DNA from: Bacteroides stercoris ATCC 43183
GTDB taxonomy: Bacteria > Bacteroidota > Bacteroidia > Bacteroidales > Bacteroidaceae
Direction: 5' to 3'
NCBI RefSeq assembly: GCF_025147325.1
Contig: NZ_CP102262.1
Coordinates: forward strand, 2,170,001-2,234,000
Length of the DNA: 64,000 nt
In this document: positions 46,013 through 54,010 of the stretch, in pieces
How the letters are laid out: the number at the start of each line of letters is the position of its first letter
How positions within the stretch are numbered: the first letter of the stretch is position 1
Position numbers and translations under genes: made by a program
The notes under the pieces: model-generated
Told to the model about the DNA's origin: nothing
The model's database searches: none
The model's input: the letters and a program-made list of their open reading frames with translations, nothing else

Positions 46013-46064
46013 CCTGTACCTACATAGTGGGTACAGGTAATTTGGGTACAAAGGTATACCTTTG
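46013..46064. promoter_or_regulatory. Divergent regulatory region with two symmetrical elements
   Basis: CCTGTACC (46013-46020) and GGTACAGG (46030-46037) form a perfect inverted repeat with a 9-nt gap. Just right of it CAAAGGTATACCTTTG (46049-46064) is a perfect 16-bp palindrome that contains a TACCTTTG -7 box on each strand, pointing to the small frameshifted gene and to the module at 46100. Good -33 boxes were not found, which suggests activator use or a repressor site overlapping both promoters. Confidence 0.5.
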
Positions 46065-46099
46065 CAACAGTTTTTAAAACAAATTAAAATATAAATGCT

Positions 46100-47041
46100 A
46101 TGAAAGCACATAAAACTACTCTTTCCGTACGGGAGCTGCAAAAGACCATAGGGCAGTGGAAAAGTCGGAAAATTACGGATTCCACCATTGCAAAGCTGTT
46201 GGAACTGATGTTGGGGATGACCGCTTACATGAACGAGGATGCGGTTTATCCCGTGGAGAATTTCTATGATATCAGCAAGGCGCTGAAGTTTAAGAACGCG
46301 CGGTATCTGGTGGAAGCGGTCAGGCTGAGCGGAGCGTTCGGCATCGTACCCGGCGACAATGTGTACGGGATGAGTTCGTTCTATTCCTGCCTCTGGAAAG
46401 AGAAGGAAAAAACGGATGATTCCGCGGAAACTTTACCGGTAACTTTACCGGTAAAATTACCGCAGGAGGATATATATAATATATATACTATACAGGATAA
46501 TAAGAATAATACCTCCTCCGGAAGGATTTCTTCTGCGGAAAAAAGCCTGGAAGCCGCACGTAATTTCTTTCACCTCATCAACAAAAATCGGGTGGATAAG
46601 ATGCGGATTTTAACTCCGCTCATCGACAGCTTCCAGCAGAAGGAGGGACTGGCGCGCGAAGATGCCTGCGCCAACGTGGTGTACCTGGTGAATGAATTGT
46701 TGGTACCTTACTTCGCAAGCCAGGAACGCTTTATGAAATCCACCCATGTCGGGCGGCTGTGCTGGCTGAACAACCTGCTGAAATCCGCCGGCGGACTGCG
46801 GATGCTGAAAGATGCCGCGGATGCCGGAAGGCGGAAACGGTTGCAGTGCATTGCCGACATGCGGGGTGAACAACGCAACAACCACCCGCTCAGCGAGTTT
46901 GAGTGGACGGATAAGGAAAGCGGCCTGCGCTTTTACGACGACCCGCTGGAAGGGATGGTGAACATACCGGACAATGCCCCGCCCCGCCCGGGAGCGGGAG
47001 CGGAGTGGAACGTGCTGAGCGGAGAATGGGGAGAGTTTTGA
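46100..47041 (+). CDS. Unknown protein, first gene of the primase/HU/amidase module
   Basis: A cytoplasmic 313-residue protein, not recognised. The N-terminal 100 residues are helical (MKAHKTTLSVRELQKTIGQWKS, TIAKLLELMLGMTAYM, FYDISKALKFKNARYLVEAVRLSGAFGIVPGDN) and could be a DNA-binding or adaptor domain. A low-complexity hinge (VTLPVKLP) and a second helical domain (about 155-260, LVNELLVPYFASQERFMKSTHVGRLCWLNNLLKSAGGL) follow. It starts 36 nt after a -7-like palindrome and lies 31 nt before the primase-helicase gene, so the pair is likely an operon. By analogy with replication genes it might be a helicase partner; that is speculation. Confidence 0.72.
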   Translation: MKAHKTTLSVRELQKTIGQWKSRKITDSTIAKLLELMLGMTAYMNEDAVYPVENFYDISKALKFKNARYLVEAVRLSGAFGIVPGDNVYGMSSFYSCLWKEKEKTDDSAETLPVTLPVKLPQEDIYNIYTIQDNKNNTSSGRISSAEKSLEAARNFFHLINKNRVDKMRILTPLIDSFQQKEGLAREDACANVVYLVNELLVPYFASQERFMKSTHVGRLCWLNNLLKSAGGLRMLKDAADAGRRKRLQCIADMRGEQRNNHPLSEFEWTDKESGLRFYDDPLEGMVNIPDNAPPRPGAGAEWNVLSGEWGEF

Positions 47042-47072
47042 TTTATGAGTTATAAATTATAAATTTCGGAGG

Positions 47073-49052
47073 ATGAAGCCGTTTTATTATTTGAGTGATT
47101 TTCCCGAGCGTAGAAGAGCGGGGAAGAATTATATAGCAGAGTGTCCCAAGTGCGGGAAAAAACATCTTGCCATTTCGCGCGATACGGGATTGTACTGCTG
47201 CTTTTATGCGGGATGCGACTTTCACGGGAAGCTGAAGGACTTTTGGACAGAGCGCAGAAGTACGGGGTGGCAGGATGCCGGGAGTCCGGCGGGAGCTTCG
47301 CCGGTGGCAAAGGGAAGTGCCGGGAAAGGAGAGACGGGCAGTATGGTATCGGCAGGCGGAGGGAACGCCGCATTTGAGGTATCGATGCTTCCCGAAGACT
47401 ACAAACGGCTGTCGCCTGAGGTAATCGCCAAAATCAAGCCGCTGACCGATGACCCGGAGACCACCGATACCGGACAGCTTGCCGCCCGCCGTTATCTTGC
47501 CGATATGGGAATCTCATTGAAAACAGCCATCGATGCACGTATCGGCTGCCTGGTGCACCGCTGCTTCGGAGGCAAGGACAGCAAGGACGGAAAGGATAAA
47601 AAGAATGCTGCGGGGATGATGTACCAGTGCATCGCCTATGTGAACTATATCAACGGGCAGCCCGTCAATGTGAAGTACCGCTCGTGCGATGCCACCGCTT
47701 CCGGCTATACCAAATGCTGGAGCCAGGATTCGCCCACCATACCTTGCCCGCCTTACAACATCGACTGTATCAACCCGCTGCTGATTGCCGAAGAGAATAT
47801 TCCGCGCCTGATTGTCACCGAAGGGGAAAGGGATGTGCTGACTTTGCGCGAGGCGGGCTACCCGTATGTCATCAGCGTGCCCAACGGCGCGGCAAGCGAC
47901 CTTTCCAAAGGCTTCGAGGCTTTCCGCCCCTGGCTGGACCGGGTGCAGGAGCTGGTGATTTGCGGCGACAGCGACCTGCCCGGAAGGACGCTTGTGAAGC
48001 ATCTTGCCGACTATTTCGGTACGCGATGCCTGTTCACCGTCCTGCCCGGCGGCTGCAAGGACATATCCGACGTGCTTGTGGCGTACGGCGCCGATGTGGT
48101 GCGTGAGATTATCGGTTCGGCATGTCCGCACCGTACGTCGGACATCATCACCGTGAGCGAACGTGCGGATGAGATTATGAACGTGCTGAACGGCAATTAC
48201 GACCACGGCTACGATGTGGGTTACGGTCCGCTTACCGACCGGGTGTTCCATCCAACCGACCAGGGCGGACTGATAATTGCCACCGGAAAGCCCAACAGCG
48301 GCAAGACGGATTTTCTGAACGACCTGACCTGCCGCCTCATGGCCAAGACGGGACGTAACGTGTGCTACCTCTCCTTTGAGGTTCCCGACAAGAACAAACA
48401 CATGGCAAATCTTATCCGCCTGATGCTGGGCAAGGTGAACACGGCGGCATACACCCGCGAACAGTTGCAGCCCATCGTCTCTTTCCTGGACGGGCACATG
48501 GTGCACCTGGACCTGCACGAGGTTTCGCCCACGCCCGCCAACATCATAGAGCGCGCGGAGCGGGTGAAACGCGCCATGCCGCTGAAGTACCTCATCATCG
48601 ACCCGTACCTCTTCATGGAAATGGAAACCGGACGCTACAACACGGAGACGCAGGCCATCAAGGGCATGCTGACGCAGATGCAGGCGTGGGGGCGTAACAA
48701 CGGTGTCTGGGTGATTATCGTGGCGCATCCCCGCAGCCTGAAAAAGCTGAACGGGAAGAACGAGCTGGAGGAGATAGATATGTACACCATTTCGGGCAGC
48801 GCCAATTGGGCGAACCTTGCCGATTTCATCTTTTCCATAAGCCGCATCGAGGAACCGGACAGGCGCTATACCCGGCTCGATATGCTGAAAGTGCGCGACC
48901 AGGATTTGTGCCGGACGGGAAGCGTGCTGTTTGTGAGGCAGCCGTGCGGGCGGTATGACGAACGGGAATCGGAGGAGCAGATAATGACCGAGATGCAGGG
49001 GAAGGTTCTGGATAAGGACAGGCTGCCGTGGATGGGGCTGGTAACCCCGTGA
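47073..49052 (+). CDS. Primase-helicase (zinc finger, TOPRIM and DnaB-like ATPase)
   Basis: A 659-residue protein built like phage T7 gp4 primase-helicases. A CHC2-like zinc ribbon lies at the start (ECPKCGKKH, then CCFYAGCDFHG: Cys24, Cys27, Cys43/48). A TOPRIM region follows (RLIVTEGERDVLTLREAG near 247, with acidic CGDSDLPGR near 297). A RecA/DnaB-type ATPase comes last, with Walker A GKPNSGKT (about 404-411), YLSFEVPDKNKHMANLIRLMLG, YLIIDPYLFM as Walker B, and VIIVAHPRSLKK. It could make primers and unwind DNA. No origin or integrase gene accompanies it, so it is not an obvious phage or plasmid replicon. Confidence 0.82.
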   Translation: MKPFYYLSDFPERRRAGKNYIAECPKCGKKHLAISRDTGLYCCFYAGCDFHGKLKDFWTERRSTGWQDAGSPAGASPVAKGSAGKGETGSMVSAGGGNAAFEVSMLPEDYKRLSPEVIAKIKPLTDDPETTDTGQLAARRYLADMGISLKTAIDARIGCLVHRCFGGKDSKDGKDKKNAAGMMYQCIAYVNYINGQPVNVKYRSCDATASGYTKCWSQDSPTIPCPPYNIDCINPLLIAEENIPRLIVTEGERDVLTLREAGYPYVISVPNGAASDLSKGFEAFRPWLDRVQELVICGDSDLPGRTLVKHLADYFGTRCLFTVLPGGCKDISDVLVAYGADVVREIIGSACPHRTSDIITVSERADEIMNVLNGNYDHGYDVGYGPLTDRVFHPTDQGGLIIATGKPNSGKTDFLNDLTCRLMAKTGRNVCYLSFEVPDKNKHMANLIRLMLGKVNTAAYTREQLQPIVSFLDGHMVHLDLHEVSPTPANIIERAERVKRAMPLKYLIIDPYLFMEMETGRYNTETQAIKGMLTQMQAWGRNNGVWVIIVAHPRSLKKLNGKNELEEIDMYTISGSANWANLADFIFSISRIEEPDRRYTRLDMLKVRDQDLCRTGSVLFVRQPCGRYDERESEEQIMTEMQGKVLDKDRLPWMGLVTP

Positions 49053-49107
49053 GTTTGCTCTTGAAAGACCGGGTGTTTGCTCCCGGAATGCCTCATGTTT
49101 CAGGCTG

Positions 49108-49151
49108 GAATGCCCGGAGTTTCAGATGCAAACTCCGGGCATTCGGTTTTT
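49108..49151 (+). terminator. Terminator after the primase-helicase gene
   Basis: A perfect 15-bp stem (GAATGCCCGGAGTTT and its complement) with a 7-nt loop is followed by GGTTTTT. It separates the primase pair from the rest of the module and also faces the converging DUF4248 gene. Confidence 0.85.
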
Positions 49152-49172
49152 AAACGCCTGGCTTTTCGGAGG

Positions 49173-49397
49173 CTACGGTTCTCCCAATGCTTCTACGATG
49201 ACGTGCACCTGAATAGGAGTGTAGCACTTGGCATTGGGAAGCATGCCGGTGGCGGCAAGCTGTTCCAGGAGTCCGGGCTTGAAGGCTATCCAACGGTTGA
49301 GCTTGCGGACGGCTGCCTTGGGCGTGATGCTGGGACTGTATAAGATTGCCAGCTCGCTTTTGCTGTAGCTGCGGGGGATGAAAGAGGATTTTTCCAT
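49173..49397 (-). CDS. DUF4248 family small protein
   Basis: A 74-residue protein starting MEKSSFIPRSYSKSELAILYSPSITPKAAVRKLNRWI, which matches the Bacteroidales DUF4248 family, whose function is unknown. It looks like a helix-turn-helix-type fold (basic, with ELAILY...PKAAVRKLNRWI), so DNA binding is possible. It reads against the rest of the module, between the primase-helicase and HU-like genes. Confidence 0.75.
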   Translation of the reverse strand: MEKSSFIPRSYSKSELAILYSPSITPKAAVRKLNRWIAFKPGLLEQLAATGMLPNAKCYTPIQVHVIVEALGEP

Positions 49398-49568
49398 GTT
49401 CTTTATTACTTGTTTTTATGATGTAAAGTTAGTGAAAATTAGTGGTTTGCGAAAGAAAAAAGGACAGTTTATTGCGTCGTAAGGTGTCATAAGTTGCAGA
49501 AAAACGCTTTATGGTGTGCAATGATGTGCGAAGGAGCGGAAAGGGGCGGAAGCGGGTGGGGAAGGTGC

Positions 49569-49576
49569 TATCTTTG
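49569..49576 (+). promoter_or_regulatory. -7 box before the HU-like gene
   Basis: TATCTTTG about 78 nt upstream of the start codon, a good -7 match. The -33 region is GC-rich and shows no TTG at normal spacing. Confidence 0.45.
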
Positions 49577-49653
49577 TATCGCCGGTCAGAAGAAAGGGCC
49601 CCTTCGGATTGAGCGATGAATGATTTACAATTAACAATTAAAACTTAAAAATT

Positions 49654-50154
49654 ATGGCAACAGCATTGGTGGTACGCGCACAGCGCTACAAAAAGATTGG
49701 CGACAAGACGTCTCCGTTGGTTTATATCCTGAAAAGAAAACCGCGCGACGCGAAGATGTATGATTTGAAACGCATCTCGGAAGAAATAGAGGCTTTGGGA
49801 GGTATGTCGGCAGAGGATGTGCTGCACGTGGGCAAGGCGATTGTGAGAAACATGCGCGAGAAGCTGACCGACGGCAACAGTGTCCGTCTGGATGATTTCG
49901 GAATTTTCCGCACTTCGTTTCACTGCATAGCAACGGAAAATCCCAAGGATTGTACGGTGAAGAATATTGACAAGGTGCGGATTAATTTCAAGGTCGCCAC
50001 TACGCTCAGACTGGTGAATGACTCGGTTGCCACCACGAAGGGCGCACCCAACAACATTAATTTCGAGCTGGTGTCCGACGACAACAAGACATCGGGCGGT
50101 AGCGGCAACGGCGGCGGAAATGCCGGCGGTGAGGAAGAGAACCCGTTGGGATAA
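49654..50154 (+). CDS. HU-like DNA-binding protein with C-terminal Gly-rich tail
   Basis: A 166-residue member of the HU/IHF superfamily of the long Bacteroidetes type. The core runs from about 1 to 125 (RISEEIEALGGMSAEDVLHVGKAIVRNMREKLTDGNSVRLDDFGIF, as in the HU dimerisation and beta-arm region). The tail SGGSGNGGGNAGGEEENPLG is glycine-rich and acidic. It should bend or bind DNA. Such proteins occur next to an amidase and the smalltalk peptide at many Bacteroides capsule loci. Confidence 0.88.
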   Translation: MATALVVRAQRYKKIGDKTSPLVYILKRKPRDAKMYDLKRISEEIEALGGMSAEDVLHVGKAIVRNMREKLTDGNSVRLDDFGIFRTSFHCIATENPKDCTVKNIDKVRINFKVATTLRLVNDSVATTKGAPNNINFELVSDDNKTSGGSGNGGGNAGGEEENPLG

Positions 50155-50208
50155 GGATAAGGTATTTTGAATGATGAATTTTAAATTTTTAAATTGAAAA
50201 AAAGAAGT

Positions 50209-50310
50209 ATGGGAAAAAGTAAAGGTTTTTGGGATACGATTTTGAAAGTGGTAATTGCAGTGGCTTCGGCTGTGCTGGGTGTGTTTGGTGCGAATGCGAT
50301 GAACTATTAG
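50209..50310 (+). CDS. Smalltalk family small protein
   Basis: A 33-residue peptide, MGKSKGFWDTILKVVIAVAS... ending GANAMNY. It has a basic N-terminus and one hydrophobic helix (about 10-29), so it is probably a membrane peptide. It matches the Bacteroidales family named smalltalk, which is regularly found between an HU-like gene and an amidase gene. A purine-rich AAAGAAG precedes the ATG. The stop codon lies 3 nt before the amidase start, so the two are probably translated together. Function unknown; a holin- or antitoxin-like role is only conjecture. Confidence 0.82.
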   Translation: MGKSKGFWDTILKVVIAVASAVLGVFGANAMNY

Positions 50311-50313
50311 GAG

Positions 50314-50754
50314 ATGAGAGCGATTGACCTGATAGTAATCCATTGTAGCTCCACGCGCGAGAACTATGCGTTGACAGAACAGGCGCTGGAGGCTTCTCAC
50401 AGGCTTATAGGGTTCGACGGAACGGGGTATCATTTCTATGTGCGGCGTGACGGAAGAGTCCTGGCTACCCGTCCGGTAAGCAAAGTGGGGGCGCATGCGC
50501 GGGGCTACAATGCTCACTCGATAGGCATCTGTTATGAAGGTGGGCTGGACCGTTACGGAAATCCGAAAGATACGAGGACAGAGTGGCAGCGACATTCGCT
50601 GAGTGTGCTGGTGGGAAAGTTATTACAGGAATATCCCGGTACGTGTGTAGTGGGGCACAGGGACCTCAGTCCCGACCTGAACGGAAACGGGGAAGTGGAA
50701 CCCATGGAGTGGACCAAGCAATGTCCCTGCTTTGATGTAGGGAAGGAATTCTGA
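50314..50754 (+). CDS. N-acetylmuramoyl-L-alanine amidase (amidase_2 type)
   Basis: A 146-residue peptidoglycan amidase of the phage T7 lysozyme/PGRP fold. Zinc ligands are expected in IVIHCS (His10), GHRDLSPD and KQCPCFDV (Cys). Other family motifs are DGTGYHFYVRRDGRVLATRPVSKVGAHARGYN and SIGICYEGG. There is no signal peptide, so it needs a partner or lysis to reach the wall; the smalltalk membrane peptide directly upstream is a candidate. It converges with upxY, with a shared terminator in between. Confidence 0.92.
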   Translation: MRAIDLIVIHCSSTRENYALTEQALEASHRLIGFDGTGYHFYVRRDGRVLATRPVSKVGAHARGYNAHSIGICYEGGLDRYGNPKDTRTEWQRHSLSVLVGKLLQEYPGTCVVGHRDLSPDLNGNGEVEPMEWTKQCPCFDVGKEF

Positions 50755-50766
50755 TAGCGGGATGCT

Positions 50767-50810
50767 GAAAAGGCTGTAGGGTGATAGTAAAATCATCGTA
50801 CAGCCTTTTC
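50767..50810. terminator. Bidirectional terminator between the amidase gene and upxY
   Basis: Twelve-base arms GAAAAGGCTGTA (50767-50778) and TACAGCCTTTTC (50799-50810), with A-rich and T-rich flanks. The right arm covers the stop codon and last codons of upxY. Confidence 0.8.
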
Positions 50811-51413
50811 TTCTTGTTGCCTCCTCTTCTGTATTTCTTTTGTCTTTTTGTTCTTTTGTCCTTCCATTCCCTCCCCCTTTTTCTCGACAAATCCTATAGG
50901 TACATCCACATGCGCGCACCCCAACATATCCAGCCGCACAGCAACTTTACTTTTCCCGTTCACAGTGATAAGCTCTCCTTCGAGTCCGGCAAGCGGCCCT
51001 TTTATTACTTTCACGGCATCGCCGGGAGCCAGCGGGGCGCTGCACATTTCCACCGCTTCGGGACTGTAGTCGAGCATGAAGCGGAACCGGTCCATCTGTT
51101 CGTCGGGGATAACGGCAGGGGTGCTTTCGCCGCGCAGTACCATATAGCGGCTGACCGCCTGCAGGCTCAGGGGGAGCGGCCGTTCCTGCGGAGTGACATG
51201 CACGAATATCATCATGGGAATCACAAGACGGTCTACCCGTTTGCGGCGGTCGCTCCACTGGCGAATCTCGCTCTGGACGGGCAGGTAGCACTCGATGCCC
51301 ATAGCGGCAAGCCGTTGTGCAGTCTTTTTCTCAAGGCACGACTGTACATAGGCCACCAGCCATTGGCGGGGTGCTGTATTGGTTTTTGTTTCTATGTGAT
51401 TCGTATTCTGCAT
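50793..51413 (-). CDS. upxY: UpxY-type transcription antiterminator
   Basis: A NusG-like protein of 206 residues specific to Bacteroides capsule loci. The N-terminal NGN domain contains QWLVAYVQSCLEKKTAQRLAAMGIECYLPVQSEIRQWSDRRKRVDRLVIPMMIFVHV. The C-terminal KOW motif is in PGDAVKVIKGPLAGLEGEL. In B. fragilis these proteins prevent premature termination in the leader of their own capsule operon. Here it is the fourth gene, not the first, and two terminator-like hairpins lie directly before it. No upxZ gene is seen. The basic/low-complexity tail (EGMEGQKNKKTKEIQKRRQQ) is unusual. Confidence 0.9.
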   Translation of the reverse strand: MQNTNHIETKTNTAPRQWLVAYVQSCLEKKTAQRLAAMGIECYLPVQSEIRQWSDRRKRVDRLVIPMMIFVHVTPQERPLPLSLQAVSRYMVLRGESTPAVIPDEQMDRFRFMLDYSPEAVEMCSAPLAPGDAVKVIKGPLAGLEGELITVNGKSKVAVRLDMLGCAHVDVPIGFVEKKGEGMEGQKNKKTKEIQKRRQQEEKAVR

Positions 51414-51441
51414 TGTTTTTTACGTTCGGTTGGGTTAAAAA

Positions 51442-51478
51442 GTATGCCGGGCAGCAGCGCTCTGCTGCCACAGCATAC
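51442..51478 (-). terminator. Second hairpin before upxY
   Basis: GTATGC/GCATAC and GGCAGCAG/CTGCTGCC pair into a strong GC-rich stem; on the minus strand TTTTT follows directly. It lies 29 nt before the upxY start. Confidence 0.75.
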
Positions 51479-51495
51479 AAGCAAACAAACAAAAA

Positions 51496-51546
51496 ATAAG
51501 CCCGGAAACAAGGACAGCATTGCATGTAGAAGTTCCCCAGGCTTAT
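51496..51546 (-). terminator. First hairpin after the Wzc-like gene
   Basis: On the minus strand ATAAGCC...GGGGAAC pairs with GTTTCC-GGGCTTAT around a 22-nt loop and is followed by TTTTTTG. With the hairpin at 51442-51478 it makes a tandem terminator in the 145-nt gap between the kinase gene and upxY. Confidence 0.7.
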
Positions 51547-51558
51547 GGGGTGAATATC

Positions 51559-53967
51559 TTATTTCGAATCGGAAGTATCGCCATAACCGTACCCGTAGCC
51601 ATAGCCGTAGTACCTGCCGTACTTGCCGTAGCCGTAATAGTAGCCGTACTTCTTCTTTTTCATGTCCAGGCCGTTGATAACAGTGCACAGACCGGGCAAA
51701 CGCTTGTTGGCGTACAGCTCGTTGATGAGCTGGTAGTCGTTCTTATGCGTATAGTCGGCACGGCATACGTAAACGCTGATGTCGGCAACGCGTGCTATGA
51801 GCTGCGTGTCGGTGACCATGCCGATAGGGGCAGTGTCGAGCACGACATAGTCGTAGTCTTTTTTCAACAGTTCGATGGCATCGTCCAGGGATTTGCGTGC
51901 CAACAGTTCCGTGGGGTTGGGCGGGATAGTTCCGCCAGGTAGGATGTGGAGGTTGGCAGACAGGTCCGAAGACTGTATCATGCTTCGCAGGTCTGTACTT
52001 TGTGGAGCAACCAGATATTGGGTGATGCCGCGTTCCTTGTGCGAAATATGGAATACTTTGTTCAATCCCGGCTTGCGGATATCAAGTCCCACAATGACTA
52101 CTTTCTTACCCAATAGCGCCAAGCTGACAGCGAGGTTGGAGGCGATGAAAGTCTTTCCTTCGCCACTTGTGGTGGAGGTGACGAGAATTACTTTCTTGTC
52201 AGGGTCGCCCAACATGAAAAGCAGGTTGGTGCGCAGGCTGCGGAAAGTCTCTGCCATGATGTCGTTGTCGTTTTCGCGGACGGCGATGGCGTACTTTTCA
52301 TCGGAGTCGTTCAAGGGAACATCGCCGATAACAGGAACACGCGTAAGTCTTTCGACATCAGAATGTCCTTCGATGCGGTAGCTGAGCAGGCTCAGTATGT
52401 AGATGATGGCAACCGGAATGCCGAAACCGAGTACCAGGGCTGCCAGGTAAATTATCTTTTTATTGGGCGATATGGGTACATCATCCGCCAATGCGTCATC
52501 TATGATTTTAGCGTTGTTGGCGGTGGCGGCAAGTGCGATATTGTTTTCTTCGCGTTTCTGCAACAGCATCAGGTAAAGTCCCGCCTTGATTTCCTGCTGG
52601 CGCTGGATGCTGACAAAGCGGCGTTCCTGTGCAGGAGCATTGCTGATTTGACCGGCATATTTGCCTGCCTGGCGGTCGAGGTCGGCTTTAGTGATGAGCA
52701 ATCCCTTGTATACGCTATTGATGGTAGTCAGAAGGCTGGCATGCATATCGTCGATGTTGCTGTCGAGCCGGCGGACTACAGGGTTGGAGTCGGAAGAAGC
52801 GCGGCGCAGACGGTTGCGCTCCAGAATCAGTGCATTGTATTGGGATATTAAAGATGTGAGCGCTTCGTCATCTAAGCCTACATTGACCGGCAATGTAGTA
52901 TTGGCATTCTCCGGTTTGTTAAGATAATCGGACAGATATTTTATCAGATTCAATTGTGTGCCGTTTTCCACGCATAGCTTTTCGTATCCGGATTTTTCAG
53001 CAATGGCAAGTTTGGCATCACTGCTAAGGTCGGTCAGCCCGGATTCGCGTTTAAAACTTTCCAACTCCTGTTCGGTAGTTCCTAATTCCTGATTGATAAT
53101 GGCGATACGTTCATCGATAAAGCGGGCGGTATTTTGAGCCACTTCATTCTTGTCGTCATTGGCATCGCGGTTGTATATCTCTACCAGTTTATTGATAAAG
53201 TCTTCGCCGCGTTTTTTATTCGTATTGCTTATTGATATGGTAGCCACAGAGGTGGTCTTGCTGGTAGGTTCAATGGCAAGTGCCTTGCGGTAGTTTTTTG
53301 CCACGGCAAGCGGATGTTGGATTGTGATTTCGAGCTTTCCGTTCTCTGTAATGGGAACTTGTGAATTGGGCATAAAAGTTATAGTGCCTTTTTCACCGGA
53401 CAATACTGCCGGCAATTCGGTAAAACTTTTATTGAAAGTCTTTTCCTCGTCGCTTCCCTTGCCGGTAGTTACATTAACTTCTATCTGTCCGTTTTTCTGA
53501 TAGCCGACAGTGAGCAACATGGGTGCATCGAGCAGTTCTGCATCTTTGGGAGAATAGTGGACAAGTATAGGCGATGAGCCGTAAAGGTCTACGGTTTTGA
53601 AACCTTTGGAAGCCGTGTAGTCGATATAGAGTCCCAATTCATTAACCACATCCTTTATCAAGGACTTGCTTTGTAAAATTTCTATTTCGTTGTCGATGTT
53701 TTTTGACGGGTTGAGGAGTCCAAGGTCTTCGAGTCCTGAAAATTCGCTTCCTAACATGCCGCCTTTCTTCTCATCCTTGATAAGGATAGATGCATTGATA
53801 TTGTAAGCAGGGGTGCTTTGTTTCAGGTAAATCCATGCACATGCCATACAGATAATGACGGATGCAACAAACCAGGGCCAGCGGATGATGTACTTGAAAA
53901 GGCTGGCTTTGAAATCTATCTGTTCCTCTTTGTCTTCGAATATGTCGTCGTAAAGTTCTTCTTTCAT
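51559..53967 (-). CDS. Wzc-like polysaccharide co-polymerase and tyrosine autokinase
   Basis: An 802-residue inner-membrane protein controlling capsule chain length and export. Membrane segments lie near 32-48 and 505-528, flanking a long periplasmic Wzz-type domain with coiled coils (about 280-460). The cytoplasmic BY-kinase domain has Walker A TSTTSGEGKTF (597-607), Walker A' VVIVGLDIRKP (623-633) and Walker B VVLDTAPIG (708-716). The tail (774-796) is a Tyr/Gly cluster (YGYYYGYGKYGRYYGYGYGY) with about 13 Tyr, the autophosphorylation region. Its Wza partner starts upstream, 43 nt away. Confidence 0.94.
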   Translation of the reverse strand: MKEELYDDIFEDKEEQIDFKASLFKYIIRWPWFVASVIICMACAWIYLKQSTPAYNINASILIKDEKKGGMLGSEFSGLEDLGLLNPSKNIDNEIEILQSKSLIKDVVNELGLYIDYTASKGFKTVDLYGSSPILVHYSPKDAELLDAPMLLTVGYQKNGQIEVNVTTGKGSDEEKTFNKSFTELPAVLSGEKGTITFMPNSQVPITENGKLEITIQHPLAVAKNYRKALAIEPTSKTTSVATISISNTNKKRGEDFINKLVEIYNRDANDDKNEVAQNTARFIDERIAIINQELGTTEQELESFKRESGLTDLSSDAKLAIAEKSGYEKLCVENGTQLNLIKYLSDYLNKPENANTTLPVNVGLDDEALTSLISQYNALILERNRLRRASSDSNPVVRRLDSNIDDMHASLLTTINSVYKGLLITKADLDRQAGKYAGQISNAPAQERRFVSIQRQQEIKAGLYLMLLQKREENNIALAATANNAKIIDDALADDVPISPNKKIIYLAALVLGFGIPVAIIYILSLLSYRIEGHSDVERLTRVPVIGDVPLNDSDEKYAIAVRENDNDIMAETFRSLRTNLLFMLGDPDKKVILVTSTTSGEGKTFIASNLAVSLALLGKKVVIVGLDIRKPGLNKVFHISHKERGITQYLVAPQSTDLRSMIQSSDLSANLHILPGGTIPPNPTELLARKSLDDAIELLKKDYDYVVLDTAPIGMVTDTQLIARVADISVYVCRADYTHKNDYQLINELYANKRLPGLCTVINGLDMKKKKYGYYYGYGKYGRYYGYGYGYGYGDTSDSK

Positions 53968-54010
53968 AAAATCTTGAATAAACTATAATGATGATGCTTT
54001 CCGGTTGTGG

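Noticed and set aside
47514..48728. A 404-codon minus-strand open frame opposite the primase-helicase
   Set aside because: It is the reverse of well-supported zinc-ribbon, TOPRIM and Walker motifs, and it is His/Val-rich in the antisense manner.
46100..50754. A complete prophage
   Set aside because: No capsid, portal, terminase, tail or integrase genes; only replication-like and lysis-like functions are present.
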